NCBI GenBank assembly: GCA_905160935.1
Contig: CAJHZI010000473.1
Coordinates: 194,001 to 258,000, forward strand
Origin: Enchytraeus crypticus
Taxonomy: Eukaryota; Annelida; Clitellata; Enchytraeida; Enchytraeidae
Direction of reading: 5' to 3'
Length of the DNA: 64,000 nucleotides
In this document: positions 21,716 through 31,768 of the stretch, piece after piece
Layout of the letters: each line of letters begins with the position of its first letter
Numbering within the stretch: the stretch's first letter is position 1
Notes under the pieces: model-generated
What the model saw: the letters and a program-made list of their open reading frames with translations, nothing else
The model's database searches: none
What the model was told of the DNA's origin: nothing
Translations under genes and position numbers: made by a program

Positions 21716-23389
21716 TACTGGTGCTATTGATTGAACATTAAATAACTCATCGTAAACCGGCAGAGCCCTTTTCTCCAACTCATTCGAGAACCTCAGGAAA
21801 TCATTGTTAACAGTCGCGTTACCAAACAACAAAGCACAAGACGTCAAATCGAAGTGGCACTTCTTGTAGTGGCGACTAGTGGCCACCTGGGACGCCACGT
21901 CAATCTCCACGTGGCGAGGCCCTGTGTGCTCTGGCGTGCTAGTCCAGCAGAAGTGATTGTGCATGGCCACGCAGGCCTGCATGTTAGTGATCGACTTAGC
22001 TGCGTAACCATACCGCGATAGGTTGAGCCTTCGATAGCGCTTGTAGGTCAGACGAGCCCGGGCGTCAAAGGCTATATCGAGGAAGTAGTAGGCGTTGCGG
22101 AAGATGAACGAAGACGGCGGAAGAGAATATCGTATCGCAGACGCGTCAGTGGAGGTAAGATAATCGACTAGCTGAGAGAGATTCGAATGGAAGACTGGAA
22201 GAATGACCTCGTCCAGGTCGAGTACTATGATGTATTTAAACCTGAGCATGTTTCTGTACATACAGTCGTTGAAGGCTGGCGAGTTGTGCAGCCAGTAGTG
22301 ACTCGAGTCTGTGCGTGCGTATCGACTGGTCTGACGTAGCTCAACCAGTCCCTGCTTGACGTAGTGCTCCAGTACCAAGCGAGCTCGGGCTGAGATGTCG
22401 AAGTCGTAGATGACGATGCGAGCCACCCCGAGTAGTCGCTGTACCTCGAGCCACTGTACGAGCATCCACGGGTCCGGGTTCCCGAAAGTCACCGGCACGC
22501 AGAGAATAAAATCCTCCAGGTTACTGGACGACTTCGGAACCTCCACCGGCATACATCCCACAGGGGCAGCCCCGTCTGTTTGCCCCACCGCTACGCCCCT
22601 AGGCCACCTGTGCTGTTCGGCCAAGGGGCATGTAATAATAAATTCCATCACTTCCACTTCATCCAGTGGCCATCCAGCCCCGATTTTATACGGATGAACA
22701 TCAGCCTTGACCACACCGACCTTCGTGCCTCCATCGTCTCCGTCGTAGTAGAGATAGCATGAGAGTCTCTCGCCGTCAGAGTAGTTGTCGTAGCCGGTGA
22801 TGTTCAGCCCGTTGGTCACGCCGATCACCCGCACGACGGGGTGGGTCAGCAGAAGGCTGATTCGATTGTCGACGAAGGCTGAGAAGGCGTAGAAGAGGAA
22901 GGGTGGGCGGCTGAAGTTGTACCAGCGCCCATCTTCGGCCGATCTTCCCTCAGGCAGCCGGTCAAGCAGGCAGGGACCTGAAAGCTGGAGTGAGGGGGAG
23001 TAGTCATGGACGACGACGAGGTTTTCTACATTTCCAGGTGTTCTAGATAGTGGTTCGACATTTCTAGGTGATCTCCAGGTATTTTCCAGGTGATTCTCCA
23101 GGTGCTTTCCAGGATTTTCCAGGAGATACCCAGATGACAGTGGTTCGGCATTTTCAGTTGATCCGGAGTGGGTGTGTTTAATTCCAGGTGATCTGGTAAG
23201 AGTCTCGTCGTTTATAGAGAAACTGGGGTGGGGCAGGAGAGTGGGGGGTTGATCGACTGGAATGGGAGGTGTGGCCCTGGTGCAGTTGAGACAGAGATGT
23301 GGCGAGTGTTTGGAGAGATGGAAGTTCTGATAGAGGAAGAGCAAGACTAGGAGTCCAGTGAGGGATAGGAACACCTGGAAAGTCTTAGT
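21713..23389 (-). CDS. GT92 (DUF23) family glycosyltransferase B, last exon
   Basis: About 558 codons to a stop at 21713-21715. A hydrophobic segment right after the exon start (VFLSLTGLLVLLFLYQNF) is the type II anchor. A Pro/Ser/Asn-rich stem of about 120 residues follows, then the catalytic domain with YYDGDD, GWPLDEVEV, CPLAE, VGCMPVEVP, VQWLEVQRLLGV, the acidic LDLDEVILP, AMHNHFCW and HYKKCHF. Known GT92 enzymes transfer sugar to glycans in the Golgi. The open frame extends 13 codons further to an ATG (23428), but those codons lie in TTGA-type sequence ending in a good acceptor (TTGATCGTTTTACAG), so I place a phase-0 splice at 23390 and the true start further upstream. Starting at 23428 remains possible. 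It converges on GT92 gene A, which splits the same domain with three introns. Confidence 0.93.
   Translation of the reverse strand, partial: TKTFQVFLSLTGLLVLLFLYQNFHLSKHSPHLCLNCTRATPPIPVDQPPTLLPHPSFSINDETLTRSPGIKHTHSGSTENAEPLSSGYLLENPGKHLENHLENTWRSPRNVEPLSRTPGNVENLVVVHDYSPSLQLSGPCLLDRLPEGRSAEDGRWYNFSRPPFLFYAFSAFVDNRISLLLTHPVVRVIGVTNGLNITGYDNYSDGERLSCYLYYDGDDGGTKVGVVKADVHPYKIGAGWPLDEVEVMEFIITCPLAEQHRWPRGVAVGQTDGAAPVGCMPVEVPKSSSNLEDFILCVPVTFGNPDPWMLVQWLEVQRLLGVARIVIYDFDISARARLVLEHYVKQGLVELRQTSRYARTDSSHYWLHNSPAFNDCMYRNMLRFKYIIVLDLDEVILPVFHSNLSQLVDYLTSTDASAIRYSLPPSSFIFRNAYYFLDIAFDARARLTYKRYRRLNLSRYGYAAKSITNMQACVAMHNHFCWTSTPEHTGPRHVEIDVASQVATSRHYKKCHFDLTSCALLFGNATVNNDFLRFSNELEKRALPVYDELFNVQSIAPV
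23028..23130 (-). repeat. Short coding repeat in the stem of GT92 B
   Basis: Degenerate 12-15-bp units around CCAGGTG / CCAGGAT encode repeated NPGKHLENHLEN-like stem residues (about 105-135), an in-frame minisatellite. Confidence 0.6.
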
Positions 23390-23534
23390 CTGTAAAACGA
23401 TCAATAAAATATTCAATCGATCAGTCAATAAATGAATCTATTCATTGATCGCTAAATCACGTCATCGATAATTCATCAAAAAATTTAGTTTAATAATTAA
23501 TCATTCAATAAATTAATTAATTCATTCAATTATT

Positions 23535-23863
23535 GGGGCGGGATTAGCGCAGTCGGTTAAGCTGCGCGTCAGTTGAGCGAAGTTAAGCTCCATCGCGCCG
23601 GTTAGTACTTTGTGGGCGACCACCTTGGATGACCGAGTGTTGACAGCTTTGAAAGAAAAAAAATCCCGAGGATGTTGGAAGGTTATTCTTAAATCCGCGC
23701 CAGCTGCAATTGATGCGCCAACAAAAGACAACGATTACTAATAACCATGGAGAGGAATGGAGGAAATAACGAAAACTACAAAAACAGAAACCATGAAAGG
23801 AAACCATGTAGCACATGCGGTATGTCATGTGTGTAACTAAAGGAACAAAAAATAAATAAAAGA
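23535..23863 (+). mobile_element. tRNA-Met-like / 5S-like chimeric SINE, family A, best-kept copy
   Basis: GGGGCGGGATTAGCGCAGTC, GCTGCGCGTCAGTTGAGC, GAAGTTAAGCTCCATC, CCGGTTAGTACTTTGTGGGC and GACCGAGTGTTGACAGCTTT, then the body and a (AAAT)n tail. Box A, intermediate and box C regions of 5S are visible. Confidence 0.85.
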
Positions 23864-24780
23864 TAAAAATTTTTATTTAAAATAATAATTTATTTTAAAT
23901 TATTATTTAAATTTAGAATAAATTATTATTTTTAATAAAAGTTTTAATTGGACATAATAAATATCATTATTAGTCTATGTCTTTGTTTAAAATTTTAATT
24001 AGACATAATAATTATATTATTTTGAGGAAATTTTATTTAGACATGTTAATTATCATCAACATCATCTTCTCTTGAATGCCTGTAATACTAGGGTCAGGAT
24101 TAGAAATTTTGTAGAAAATTCTGAAGTCTATGCGCTAACAAACCGAATGATCTATAAATGAAGTCATCATCATCATTACGCGTTTATTTCAGAAATAAAT
24201 CCATAGTACAATGTATAAACAATAGAATAAAAGCCAGTAACAAGGAAAAGATCACACTTGTACAGCAGTGATGACCCTATATAGACTTTTAAGGGTGACC
24301 ATATCAATGTTATTCAGTATAAAAATAACTTTTCATTCTTCCGCTAACAAAATGACCGATCTCATGCGAAAATATTTAGCTCTATGTGCATCCAGCATTA
24401 TGCCCATGTGAATTCAAAATTTGTCAGTCAGAAATGTGTAAAGTTATTTTCATCGTGCATCAATCCATCACTAAACTTTTAAGATTAGAAATTAAACTCT
24501 TTAAAACTTATAAAAATTTAAAAAATAACGTTTGAAACTAGAGCCACCTAATCAGCTTAATTAGGAATTAGAGGCAGCTTCAAGCATTCACACTGATTTT
24601 GTAAGCAAACCCGTAAATCACATATATTTTATAGATTAATCTGTGCAATTTTTATACTTAGCACGTATTTAAACAATAAAAACATGATTGTTTTCTTAGA
24701 GAATATGGCTCCTGCGCAGTAAATGTTAGTCGAAACTGAGGAAGGAATAGGCGGCCCACGTCGACATAAGCACAATCCCA
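23864..24780. other. Intergenic, AT-rich; family Y tail at 24040-24180
   Basis: 23864-24040 is A/T-rich with degenerate TTTATTTAAAATAAT repeats. 24040-24180 is a reverse family Y tail (CATCATCTTCTCTTGAATG, ACTAGGGTCAGGATTAG). The rest shows nothing recognisable. Confidence 0.45.
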
Positions 24781-24789
24781 AGAATAATG

Positions 24790-24930
24790 GCATATCAAAA
24801 GGAATGTAATAGATGATTTAAAGACCCACGCGTATTTGGCCATGGAGTGGAAAACGGAAGATAGAGAGGAGTGGAGGCGTTATTTACCATGGACATGCCA
24901 GTAGGATATACACTAAAAGAGAAAGAGAGA
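24790..24930 (+). mobile_element. RTE-like LINE 3' end
   Basis: TAGATGATTTAAAGACCCAC, GGCGTTATTTACCATGGACA, TGCCAGTAGGATATACACTA, then an AG-rich tail. It shows the family terminus in direct orientation. Confidence 0.72.
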
Positions 24931-25177
24931 GCATTTTTTTATTTAATAAAAATTTTGGGATTGGTATTACAATGAACTGAATAAAGGTTTTCTAAAGCAA
25001 CACGACTTTTTCGCTTCATCGCCGGTAAAAAAAAATACTACAAAAACATCATCACAAGAAAACTACAGAGACAAACTGGGTACTTAGTTACAATTCAAAG
25101 TATCGTATGAGTACTTGTCACTAGTCACTTGTAACATAGTATGTTTACATCGTTACTATGCCACACTGCTCTTCTCC

Positions 25178-25452
25178 GTGACTCTTTTCCATGTCTCTTT
25201 TCCATGTCTCATTTCCATGTCTCTTTTCCATGTCTCTTTTTCATGTCTCTTTTCCATGTCTCTTTTTCATGTCTCTTTTCCATGTCTCATTTCCATGTCT
25301 CTTTTCCATGTCTCTTTTACATGTCTCTTTTCCATGTCTCTTTTCCATGTCTCTTTTTCATGTCTCTTTTTCATGTCTCTTTTCCATGTCTCTTTTTCAT
25401 GTCTCTTTTCCATGTCTCTTTTCCATGTCTCTTTTCCATGTCTCTTTTCCAT
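25178..25452. repeat. 13-bp tandem repeat (CCATGTCTCTTTT)n
   Basis: About 21 copies. All three plus frames stay open because the unit has no stop and is not a multiple of three; the frames are artefacts. Confidence 0.95.
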
Positions 25453-25737
25453 CTACTGTCCATGAGTAGCCACAGGTTCTTAAATCTCCTCCTCTTCTAT
25501 AATTTTCTCTCTTTAATTAAACTGAATTTCTCTATTCTAGATTTTGCATCGTTCTTGCACCATTTTTGCTCGACGGCTTGGTTCAAAAATAGTACTCGAT
25601 GTTGTCATTGACGACAGTTCCACTCTAAACTGTTGTTGTTGTTTTCGTCACATACAATCAGTGGCAGACCTGTTTATCCTGTTTAGAATCATTATGATGA
25701 TAGTAGTCAGCGTTGTTCTATTAGGCCCTGTAATGAA

Positions 25738-26190
25738 TGGCACAACGCAGCACACAGCCTATACTTGTAGATACATGGCACAACACAGCACACAGCCTAT
25801 ACTTGTAGATGCATGGCACAACGCTGCAGACAACCTATACTTGTAGATACATGGCACAACGCAGCACACAGCCTACATTTGTAGATACATGGCACAACGC
25901 AGCACACAGCCTATACTTGTAGATACATGGCACAACGCAGCACACAGCCTATACTTGTAGATATATGGCACAACGCAGCACACAGCCTATACTTGTAGAT
26001 ATATGGCACAACGCAGCACACAGCCTATACTTGCAGATATATGGCACAACGCAGCATACAGCCTATACTTGCAGATATATGGCACAACGCAGCACACAGC
26101 CTATACTTGTAGATACATGGCACAACGCAGCACACAGCCTATACTTGTAGATACATGGCACAACGCAGCACACAGCCTATCCTTGTAGAC
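25738..26190. repeat. 38-bp tandem repeat, about 12 copies
   Basis: Unit contains CATGGCACAACGCAGCACAC and AGCCTATACTTGTAGATA. Copies vary at a few positions. They are directly adjacent with no spacers, so this is not a CRISPR array. Confidence 0.95.
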
Positions 26191-26798
26191 TGTAGTTACT
26201 GTAGTCGTTGCAAAGCGGAACTAAAAGAAGCCCAACAGTAACAACCGCATAGTGTTGGCTGATCGACTAGTGCTTGGCACATGTGCGTTTAACACTGTTT
26301 ATATAACGATCAAGTTTCACACCACTTTCTTCAAAACACCGTGTGGTATAATTATGTTCATATACTGTTACACATAAAACATGTGTCCTACTGCAAATGC
26401 ACGTTTATTACAATTACAACTTTAAATTTTTTATTACAACTCACCCTCAGTTTATTTCTCAGAATCTGCAGCATGACGATTTACCAGGCAGAACCTGCTC
26501 GATATTGTCATGCCTCTTCAATCAGTCAATCAATTCGTTGTCTCGCTTCTTTTCCTCATCGAATGCTTCGAATATTCCCTCATCAAAATTATATTCGTTT
26601 CATTTGCTGCGTTACTGCGTGTAATACGTGGGCTGCCGAATGTGTCCAGTAATATCATATAAGCATACATGTAACTTCTGTCTCTCACTCATTTTCTACC
26701 CAGTTATTTTCATTTCATTCTGTAAATTTACAGTAATAAGTTCATTTATATAATTTCTTTATTATTTTCATACAGATATTACATTATATGCACATTCT
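26191..26798. other. Intergenic stretch, nothing recognised
   Basis: Two overlapping open frames (26341-26652, 26397-26624) show no domain, signal peptide or splice context. No repeat family recognised. Confidence 0.35.
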
Positions 26799-27167
26799 GG
26801 CTGGATTCAGTGGAGATGTCGGTATAAAGATATTCCACCGCGGATATGTATGTGTGGGTTCAAATCCTGGGCTTTCCCGTCACTGATGTCGCTTTCGAGA
26901 GATGAAATTGACGTTAACGTCGGCGTTACAACTTTTTTATGTCCCCTACGTTGCTAGATTTAATGTAGATCTGCATAATCGTCTTCAAAACAAAGTGCTA
27001 TGCATTCACTACATACAATTCTATCTTCATGCTAGCTTAACAAATGCTTCATGATGTTTAAAGCTAAGGTTAACGTCAGTTTCCTCACTCGAAAGCGATG
27101 TCAGTGCCGAGCGAGCCCAGGATTTCAACCCCACACATACATCTTAACGACTTCGCTACTGGCTCCC
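26799..27167. mobile_element. Inverted pair of family C SINEs
   Basis: A plus copy at 26799-26942 (GCTGGATTCAGTGGAGATG, TTCCACCGCGGATATG, GGGTTCAAATCCTGG) faces a minus copy at 27060-27167 (GTTAACGTCAGTTTCCTCAC, GATGTCAGTGCCGAGCGAGC). They point towards each other across about 120 bp. Confidence 0.72.
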
Positions 27168-27477
27168 GTTTATCGTTTATGACGCATTTAAGAGTAGACG
27201 TAGAAAATGTCAAGGTGGTCTTGTAGATAGCAGGCTTGTCTAATAGGCAAAAGGACATTAAATCAAATTTCTTTCTTTCTTTTTTCATCACATCATAAAA
27301 AAAAAAAAAAAAATAGCATGTAGACTGAAAGTTCAAATATATGTATGATCGGTAATAAAGGCACTAACATTCACCGGTCGTACAATTAGTAAAGTTAGGC
27401 CTATATGCAAAACAGCGACCAGAAATAAAACGTAGAGTGAAAGATATATAGGCCTAATACAAATATTTAATCTCAAA

Positions 27478-27715
27478 TAACATCAACATCATCTTTCCTC
27501 GAATCCAAGTTTAATTATAGGGACTAGTCTAGGGTCGGGAATTCCAAACTTTTCCATTCGTTTTAGAAAGTTTCGTAGCAATTTCTATAGCCCAGGCGCT
27601 CACTAACCTGACGGCCTTTCTGACGCTAGTGAGATCTTAGTGCTTTGTTGCCTTTTACAACACGTGCAGTTCACAATTGGTATATTCTTTAGCAACCCCC
27701 GGATGCAGCACGGGA
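27478..27715 (-). mobile_element. Modular SINE-like repeat, family Y
   Basis: Complement of tail (CATCAACATCATCTTTCC, GGGTCGGGAATTCC) through body (TTCGTAGCAATTTCTATAGC, CGCTCACTAACCTGACGGCC) to head (TTGCCTTTTACAACACGTGC, AGTTCACAATTGGTATATTC). Confidence 0.72.
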
Positions 27716-28735
27716 ATAGTTTCATATGACATGACAATATAATATAAAAATCTACTCTAATATGTAGTACATCAGATATTTTCACTAGAGATACGGAAGC
27801 AGACGTTAAGCTTAGCTCTGAGACCCATATAGGCCTATCCTATACGCCTTTAGGGCTAATTAAGTACGGGTTCGGTGTGTTACTATTTTATGTCCTTCAC
27901 GGTTGACAAGATCATCCTTGAAACTCTATCGTTATCACATTAAATAACCTATCGATCATTAGTACTCGCGTTGTGTCACGGCCACTGAAAAATAGACTAA
28001 CAGTACGTTTCAAATATCATAAGAGGCGAATAAGCAAAAAATTGAGAAAGGTAAAGAAAACCACCTCAGAACCATATTTATATCAAGCTATGGGCAACAT
28101 TAATTTCTAGATAAAATCTCGTACAACAGGGCCTTATGTAGCAATAATTAACTTGCTGATCGTGAGTCGGAATAAGTGCCAAGGACGTGCCATTTGACAG
28201 AATAGTATTATACAGCAGGTCTACGTGGAGATTAAGGATTTGCGTCGATGTCAAGGGCAGCATTAGGGGCGTAATAAGCAGGCACGACAAGCCGTGAATA
28301 GCTAAGGCTTGCCAGTGGAACGATCAGGTGACGCATTACATCTACTGTAGAAACATATAAGATCTAAACCGGATAAAATCTGCTAACAATAAACTGCTTC
28401 AAAAACAGCTTCTGATCATAGCATTAAACACTCAAAACTACACTGACTAGACGTGTGAATATCAGAAACTCAATTTACTGTTAATTTTCAACTTGTAGCG
28501 AACAATGTGTAAACTAAATGCAACTGCATGTAGGACTACTATCAGATTAGAGTGTAAATCCGATACAGTTTGTATAATAAACAGCTCTCAGGCTGTACTC
28601 AACAGTCAGCACTGTATAGCCTCTCCGGCAGTGTAGCGTAAAGAGTTTTAACAGCTATAGCGTGTGGCAGGCACCGCAGGCACCTCAGGCTATGGGATAT
28701 GAGAGTAAAGCCTACTAAATGTTGGAAATGGTAGG
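27716..28735. other. Intergenic stretch, nothing recognised
   Basis: No exon with convincing splice signals and no repeat family recognised on either strand. Confidence 0.35.
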
Positions 28736-29015
28736 GTAACTTCCCCCCTTCGTGGTTAAAGTGAGAATTGAGACCTAGGGGAGCGGTCAGAATTTGTCGG
28801 GCCCCCGTAATGTATTTACAGGTCTCGTAGTATCTATTTGGCCTATGGGCCCCTAGCAGGGGCACGCATCTCAGAAAAAATGAGAGCTACCACCTACTTT
28901 AACCACTGGGGGGTTATGCCCATAATTCGGTGCAAGCCACCCCAACTGCCTTTTGCATATAAACATATAGGGACTAGAATCAAACCTTCCCACAATTAGC
29001 CCACCCCCCCCCCCC
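28736..29015. repeat. GC-run repeat (family Z), second block
   Basis: CTTCGTGGTTAAAGTGAGAA, GAGCGGTCAGAATTTGTCGG, GGGCCCCTAGCAGGGGCA-like sequence and CCCCCCCCCCCC at 29003-29017. It matches 11250-11400. Confidence 0.5.
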
Positions 29016-29231
29016 CTCTATTTCATGGCCCTGTAGTCTCATCGCTGATTTATAAATTAAATATAGGTTATCAATCAATCAAATGATTCTTTTGCAAAAA
29101 AATGCAGGCACACGTAACAAAGTTAAATGTTAAATCTAAATGTGGTACTACATTACACTGATAATACTCATTGAAGTGTAACCGAAGAGATATTTGATTC
29201 CATAAAAAAATAAATTACAATTTTAAAATCA

Positions 29232-29271
<40 letters not shown>

Positions 29272-29313
29272 TTAATATTAATATTAATATTGTTAATAAT
29301 AATAATAATAATA
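29232..29313. repeat. (AAT)n / (ATATTA)n microsatellite
   Basis: AATAATAAT tract of about 40 bp continued by ATTAATATTAAT and a second AAT run. Confidence 0.93.
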
Positions 29314-29355
29314 CAATTAATCTTTATCGCGATTTTTTGCATTTAAATATTTTAG

Positions 29356-29555
29356 CCGCGCTCAAAAAACGATGTTATGCAACGTCGATCCCGGTTAGTA
29401 CTGGAATGGGTGACCATTTCTGAAGGACGAGTGTTGAATGTCTTGAAAGAAAAAAATCCCTTTGGTGTTGGAAGGTTATTCTTAATAGATCAGAACCGGC
29501 TGCAATCTATGCGTTATCAAAAGGCATCGATTACGAATAACCACAAGAAAGGAGG
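29356..29555 (+). mobile_element. 5S-like SINE, family A, divergent copy
   Basis: GTTATGCAACGTCGATCCCG, GGTTAGTACTGGAATGGGTG and ACCATTTCTGAAGGACGAGT keep the 5S boxes better than the other copies. The body (TGTTGGAAGGTTATTCTTAA) matches family A. The head lacks the tRNA-Met-like part. Confidence 0.7.
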
Positions 29556-30335
29556 TTTCTCTACCTCTTATCATATATTCTCTATCCTATATTATTTATC
29601 CTCTATCTTAATTCTATCATATACTTTCTATCTTCTAGGGCCTATTATTTATCCTATAGCCTTCAGCCTCTATATCGTCTAGCCTTTAAGTGTCTAACTT
29701 AAAATACATAAGCAAGACTTTCACTGCGCTATAATCTTATCTACAGTGCTACAAATCTTCAAAGAGTATAAAGAAAACATGTCTAAAAGACGTGGATAGA
29801 AGCGCTGTTCATAAAGAGCTGCTAAGCTCTCAGCCTAATGCTACACTGTATTCTTTAAAAGGGCTACATTCTTCTCATTTATTCATTCATTCATTTACTT
29901 ATTTATTCATTTTTTTATTTTTTTATTTTATATTTTATTTTATTAATATTTTTATATTTTGTTTAATTTTTATTTTATTTTAATTATAATTTTAAATTCA
30001 TTTTTATTTTTTTATTTATTCATTCATTCATTCTACTCATTTATTCTTTGTTAGGTTACTGTAATAAACACGCCTTGTTCACAATTAATATATTAAGAAA
30101 TATATATTATAGATAGAAAGCAGATAGTATACAGCAGTTATTTATAAATAATACGTGGCGTAGGGTTTTTTCCAAAGATTTATAATGGATGATATAAGCC
30201 GAAGTTGTAGGTGGGTATAGTTAGATTATTCCGAAGGGTATTTCCAAAGTGACGCAGATGCGTCGTAAATAGCTAAGCGAAGGCGAAGAAACGCTGTGAT
30301 TCGATAGAAGCGTTTGACATCGATCGACAGCGGTG

Positions 30336-30343
30336 TATATAAG
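30336..30343 (+). promoter_or_regulatory. TATA-like box of the fossil leader
   Basis: TATATAAG preceded by CGGTG and followed by GAGAAGC; it is 34 bp before the first strong hairpin of the leader. Confidence 0.4.
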
Positions 30344-30377
30344 GAGAAGCTAGATACATTAGAAGCAAGTTGGGGCC

Positions 30378-30776
30378 GGGGACCTACTTGGTTCGTCTGA
30401 GTAGGTTCCCAGGAGGGCGGCTCCGATGGGGCTATACGGTGTACAACGTGTAGTACTCATAAAGGATCGAGTCTCAATGATCCTTCCTCTTACTGACTTC
30501 CTACGGGATAGGTAAGGGGCCCATCAGGTTGGCTAGTTTCCCAAACCGTGAAGGCTAATTGGAGGCGAGAGAGTTTGGTGTCCCCCTGGGTAGGCCCAGG
30601 TAAGAGGCTGGTAGTCCACGGCGATACTCGGGTCGAGTCCGTCTCTGCGGGTAATTGCTAAGCGCCTGGGTCGAGTGTGTCTCTGCAGGCGGGAGGCTAA
30701 CAACGGCATTGCCTGGGTCGAGTTCGTCTCTGCAGGTATTTTCTAAGCGCCTGGGTCGAGTTCGTCTCTGCAGGCG
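30378..30776 (+). ncRNA. Cluster of similar RNA hairpins in a leader
   Basis: First hairpin: 11-bp stem 30378-30388 / 30400-30410. Then four hairpins with 6-bp stems and loops of exactly 17 nt: 30625-30653 (TACTCG/CGGGTA), 30663-30691 (CGCCTG/CAGGCG), 30710-30738 (TGCCTG/CAGGTA) and 30748-30776 (CGCCTG/CAGGCG). The loop is GGTCGAGTTCGTCTCTG with two variable bases. Stems change while pairing is kept, and the non-Watson-Crick pairs are G-U only if the plus strand is transcribed. The function is unknown. Confidence 0.5.
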
Positions 30777-31686
30777 GGAGAAGCGGGATTGCCAATGAGC
30801 AGAGTAGACTATCCACGGATTTCACGGCATTAAACGAAAGGTCCACTACACCACTACAGCCACGATGGACGAGCGAAGAAAACTACAGGAAGACCAATAT
30901 TAAAAGGATAGAGAAGAATAAGTCTAAAAAGGATATAGGGAAGTTTTAATAGGGTAAAGAAGAATAGGGTTCGGCGCAGTTAAACAACCAATAATAAAAT
31001 TATCTACTACAACCAGTTTGAAGACTAATAAGCATGGCAGAAAACTCAACCGTAATTGCCTAAAATATAGCAGACTCGGAGTACGCTTCTACTCCCGGTT
31101 CGGGTCACTCTATCACTTCGCCCCGAGAATCACACTACGGAAGAGAATCTACTAAAGAAGCAAGGGAGTCGGCCCTTGAATTAACAGATAGAAGTCGAGC
31201 GAAGCTAGGCCATTTGAGATGCAACACCCCTCGGTTCCTCCTGACAAGCGGTACCTGTAATAGACCATTTAACGTAGTAGCTGCTATCTCGAGTCGCTGC
31301 CGGTCATCCAACATAACACCCTACAATAAAGTGACGACGTGGAGTGAGTCCCCACTCCCGATTCGGGCCAGGCCGCCAAACCCGACGTCCCGGATTCCCA
31401 GGATTCCCAGAACAAGTGAGGGTGATAGAAATACGTCTCCACTCGCTGTAACACGGGAGGCCTCGCCAGCCGCACTGCTCAAGCGCTAAAGAAACCCCGT
31501 TCGTTACAGTTACACTGTATTCTTTAGATAGCTACTCACACGAACAGTGGAGTGTTCAAAACGTTGTATGTTTAAAGAGGCTGTCTCTTACAGGCCTAGC
31601 CTACGTTTCGTTCGTGCTGGCAAATCTCTGATCAATTAACAAGCATTCAGATTATGGAGAATGCGCAGTTTTTAAATATATACATA

Positions 31687-31700
31687 TACATATATATAGC

Positions 31701-31765
<65 letters not shown>
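31687..31765. repeat. (TA)n microsatellite at the hAT insertion site
   Basis: TA tract ending exactly at the left terminus of the hAT element. Confidence 0.95.

Positions 31766-31768
<3 letters not shown>

Larger units (their letters stand above)
29842..31526 (+). mobile_element. Fossil retroelement piece with promoter and structured leader (possible LTR-type 5' region)
   Basis: A GC-richer block in AT-rich surroundings. TATATAAG at 30336-30343 is a TATA-like box. About 35 bp on begins a leader with a long hairpin (30378-30410) and four similar hairpins (30625-30776), then short ATG frames (30863, 31034) and a low-complexity Pro/Ser/Arg-rich frame to 31489. This resembles the LTR-plus-leader and gag start of a Gypsy-like element, but no second LTR, primer-binding site or pol was recognised. 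A 16-bp exact direct repeat (TACACTGTATTCTTTA) lies at 29842-29857 and 31511-31526, longer than LTR elements leave. The left part (29880-30040) is a T-rich tract. It is old and incomplete; the class is uncertain. Confidence 0.4.

Noticed and set aside
23390-23428. First 13 codons of GT92 B frame as the true N terminus
   Set aside because: They match TTGA-type intron sequence ending in TTTTACAG, so a splice acceptor is more likely; not excluded without RNA.
25115-25611. Open frames of 92-156 codons with MSLFHVSFPCLF repeats
   Set aside because: All three frames read a 13-bp tandem repeat; no splice or start context.
25738-26190. Regular repeats resembling a CRISPR array
   Set aside because: The 38-bp units are directly adjacent with no unique spacers, and the DNA is animal nuclear.
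29356-29450. Functional 5S rRNA gene
   Set aside because: Only the box A to box C part is 5S-like, the 5' third is missing and SINE body sequence follows.
31214-31489. 91-codon Pro/Ser/Arg-rich frame as a host gene
   Set aside because: It lies in the fossil retroelement block with no recognisable domain or splice context.
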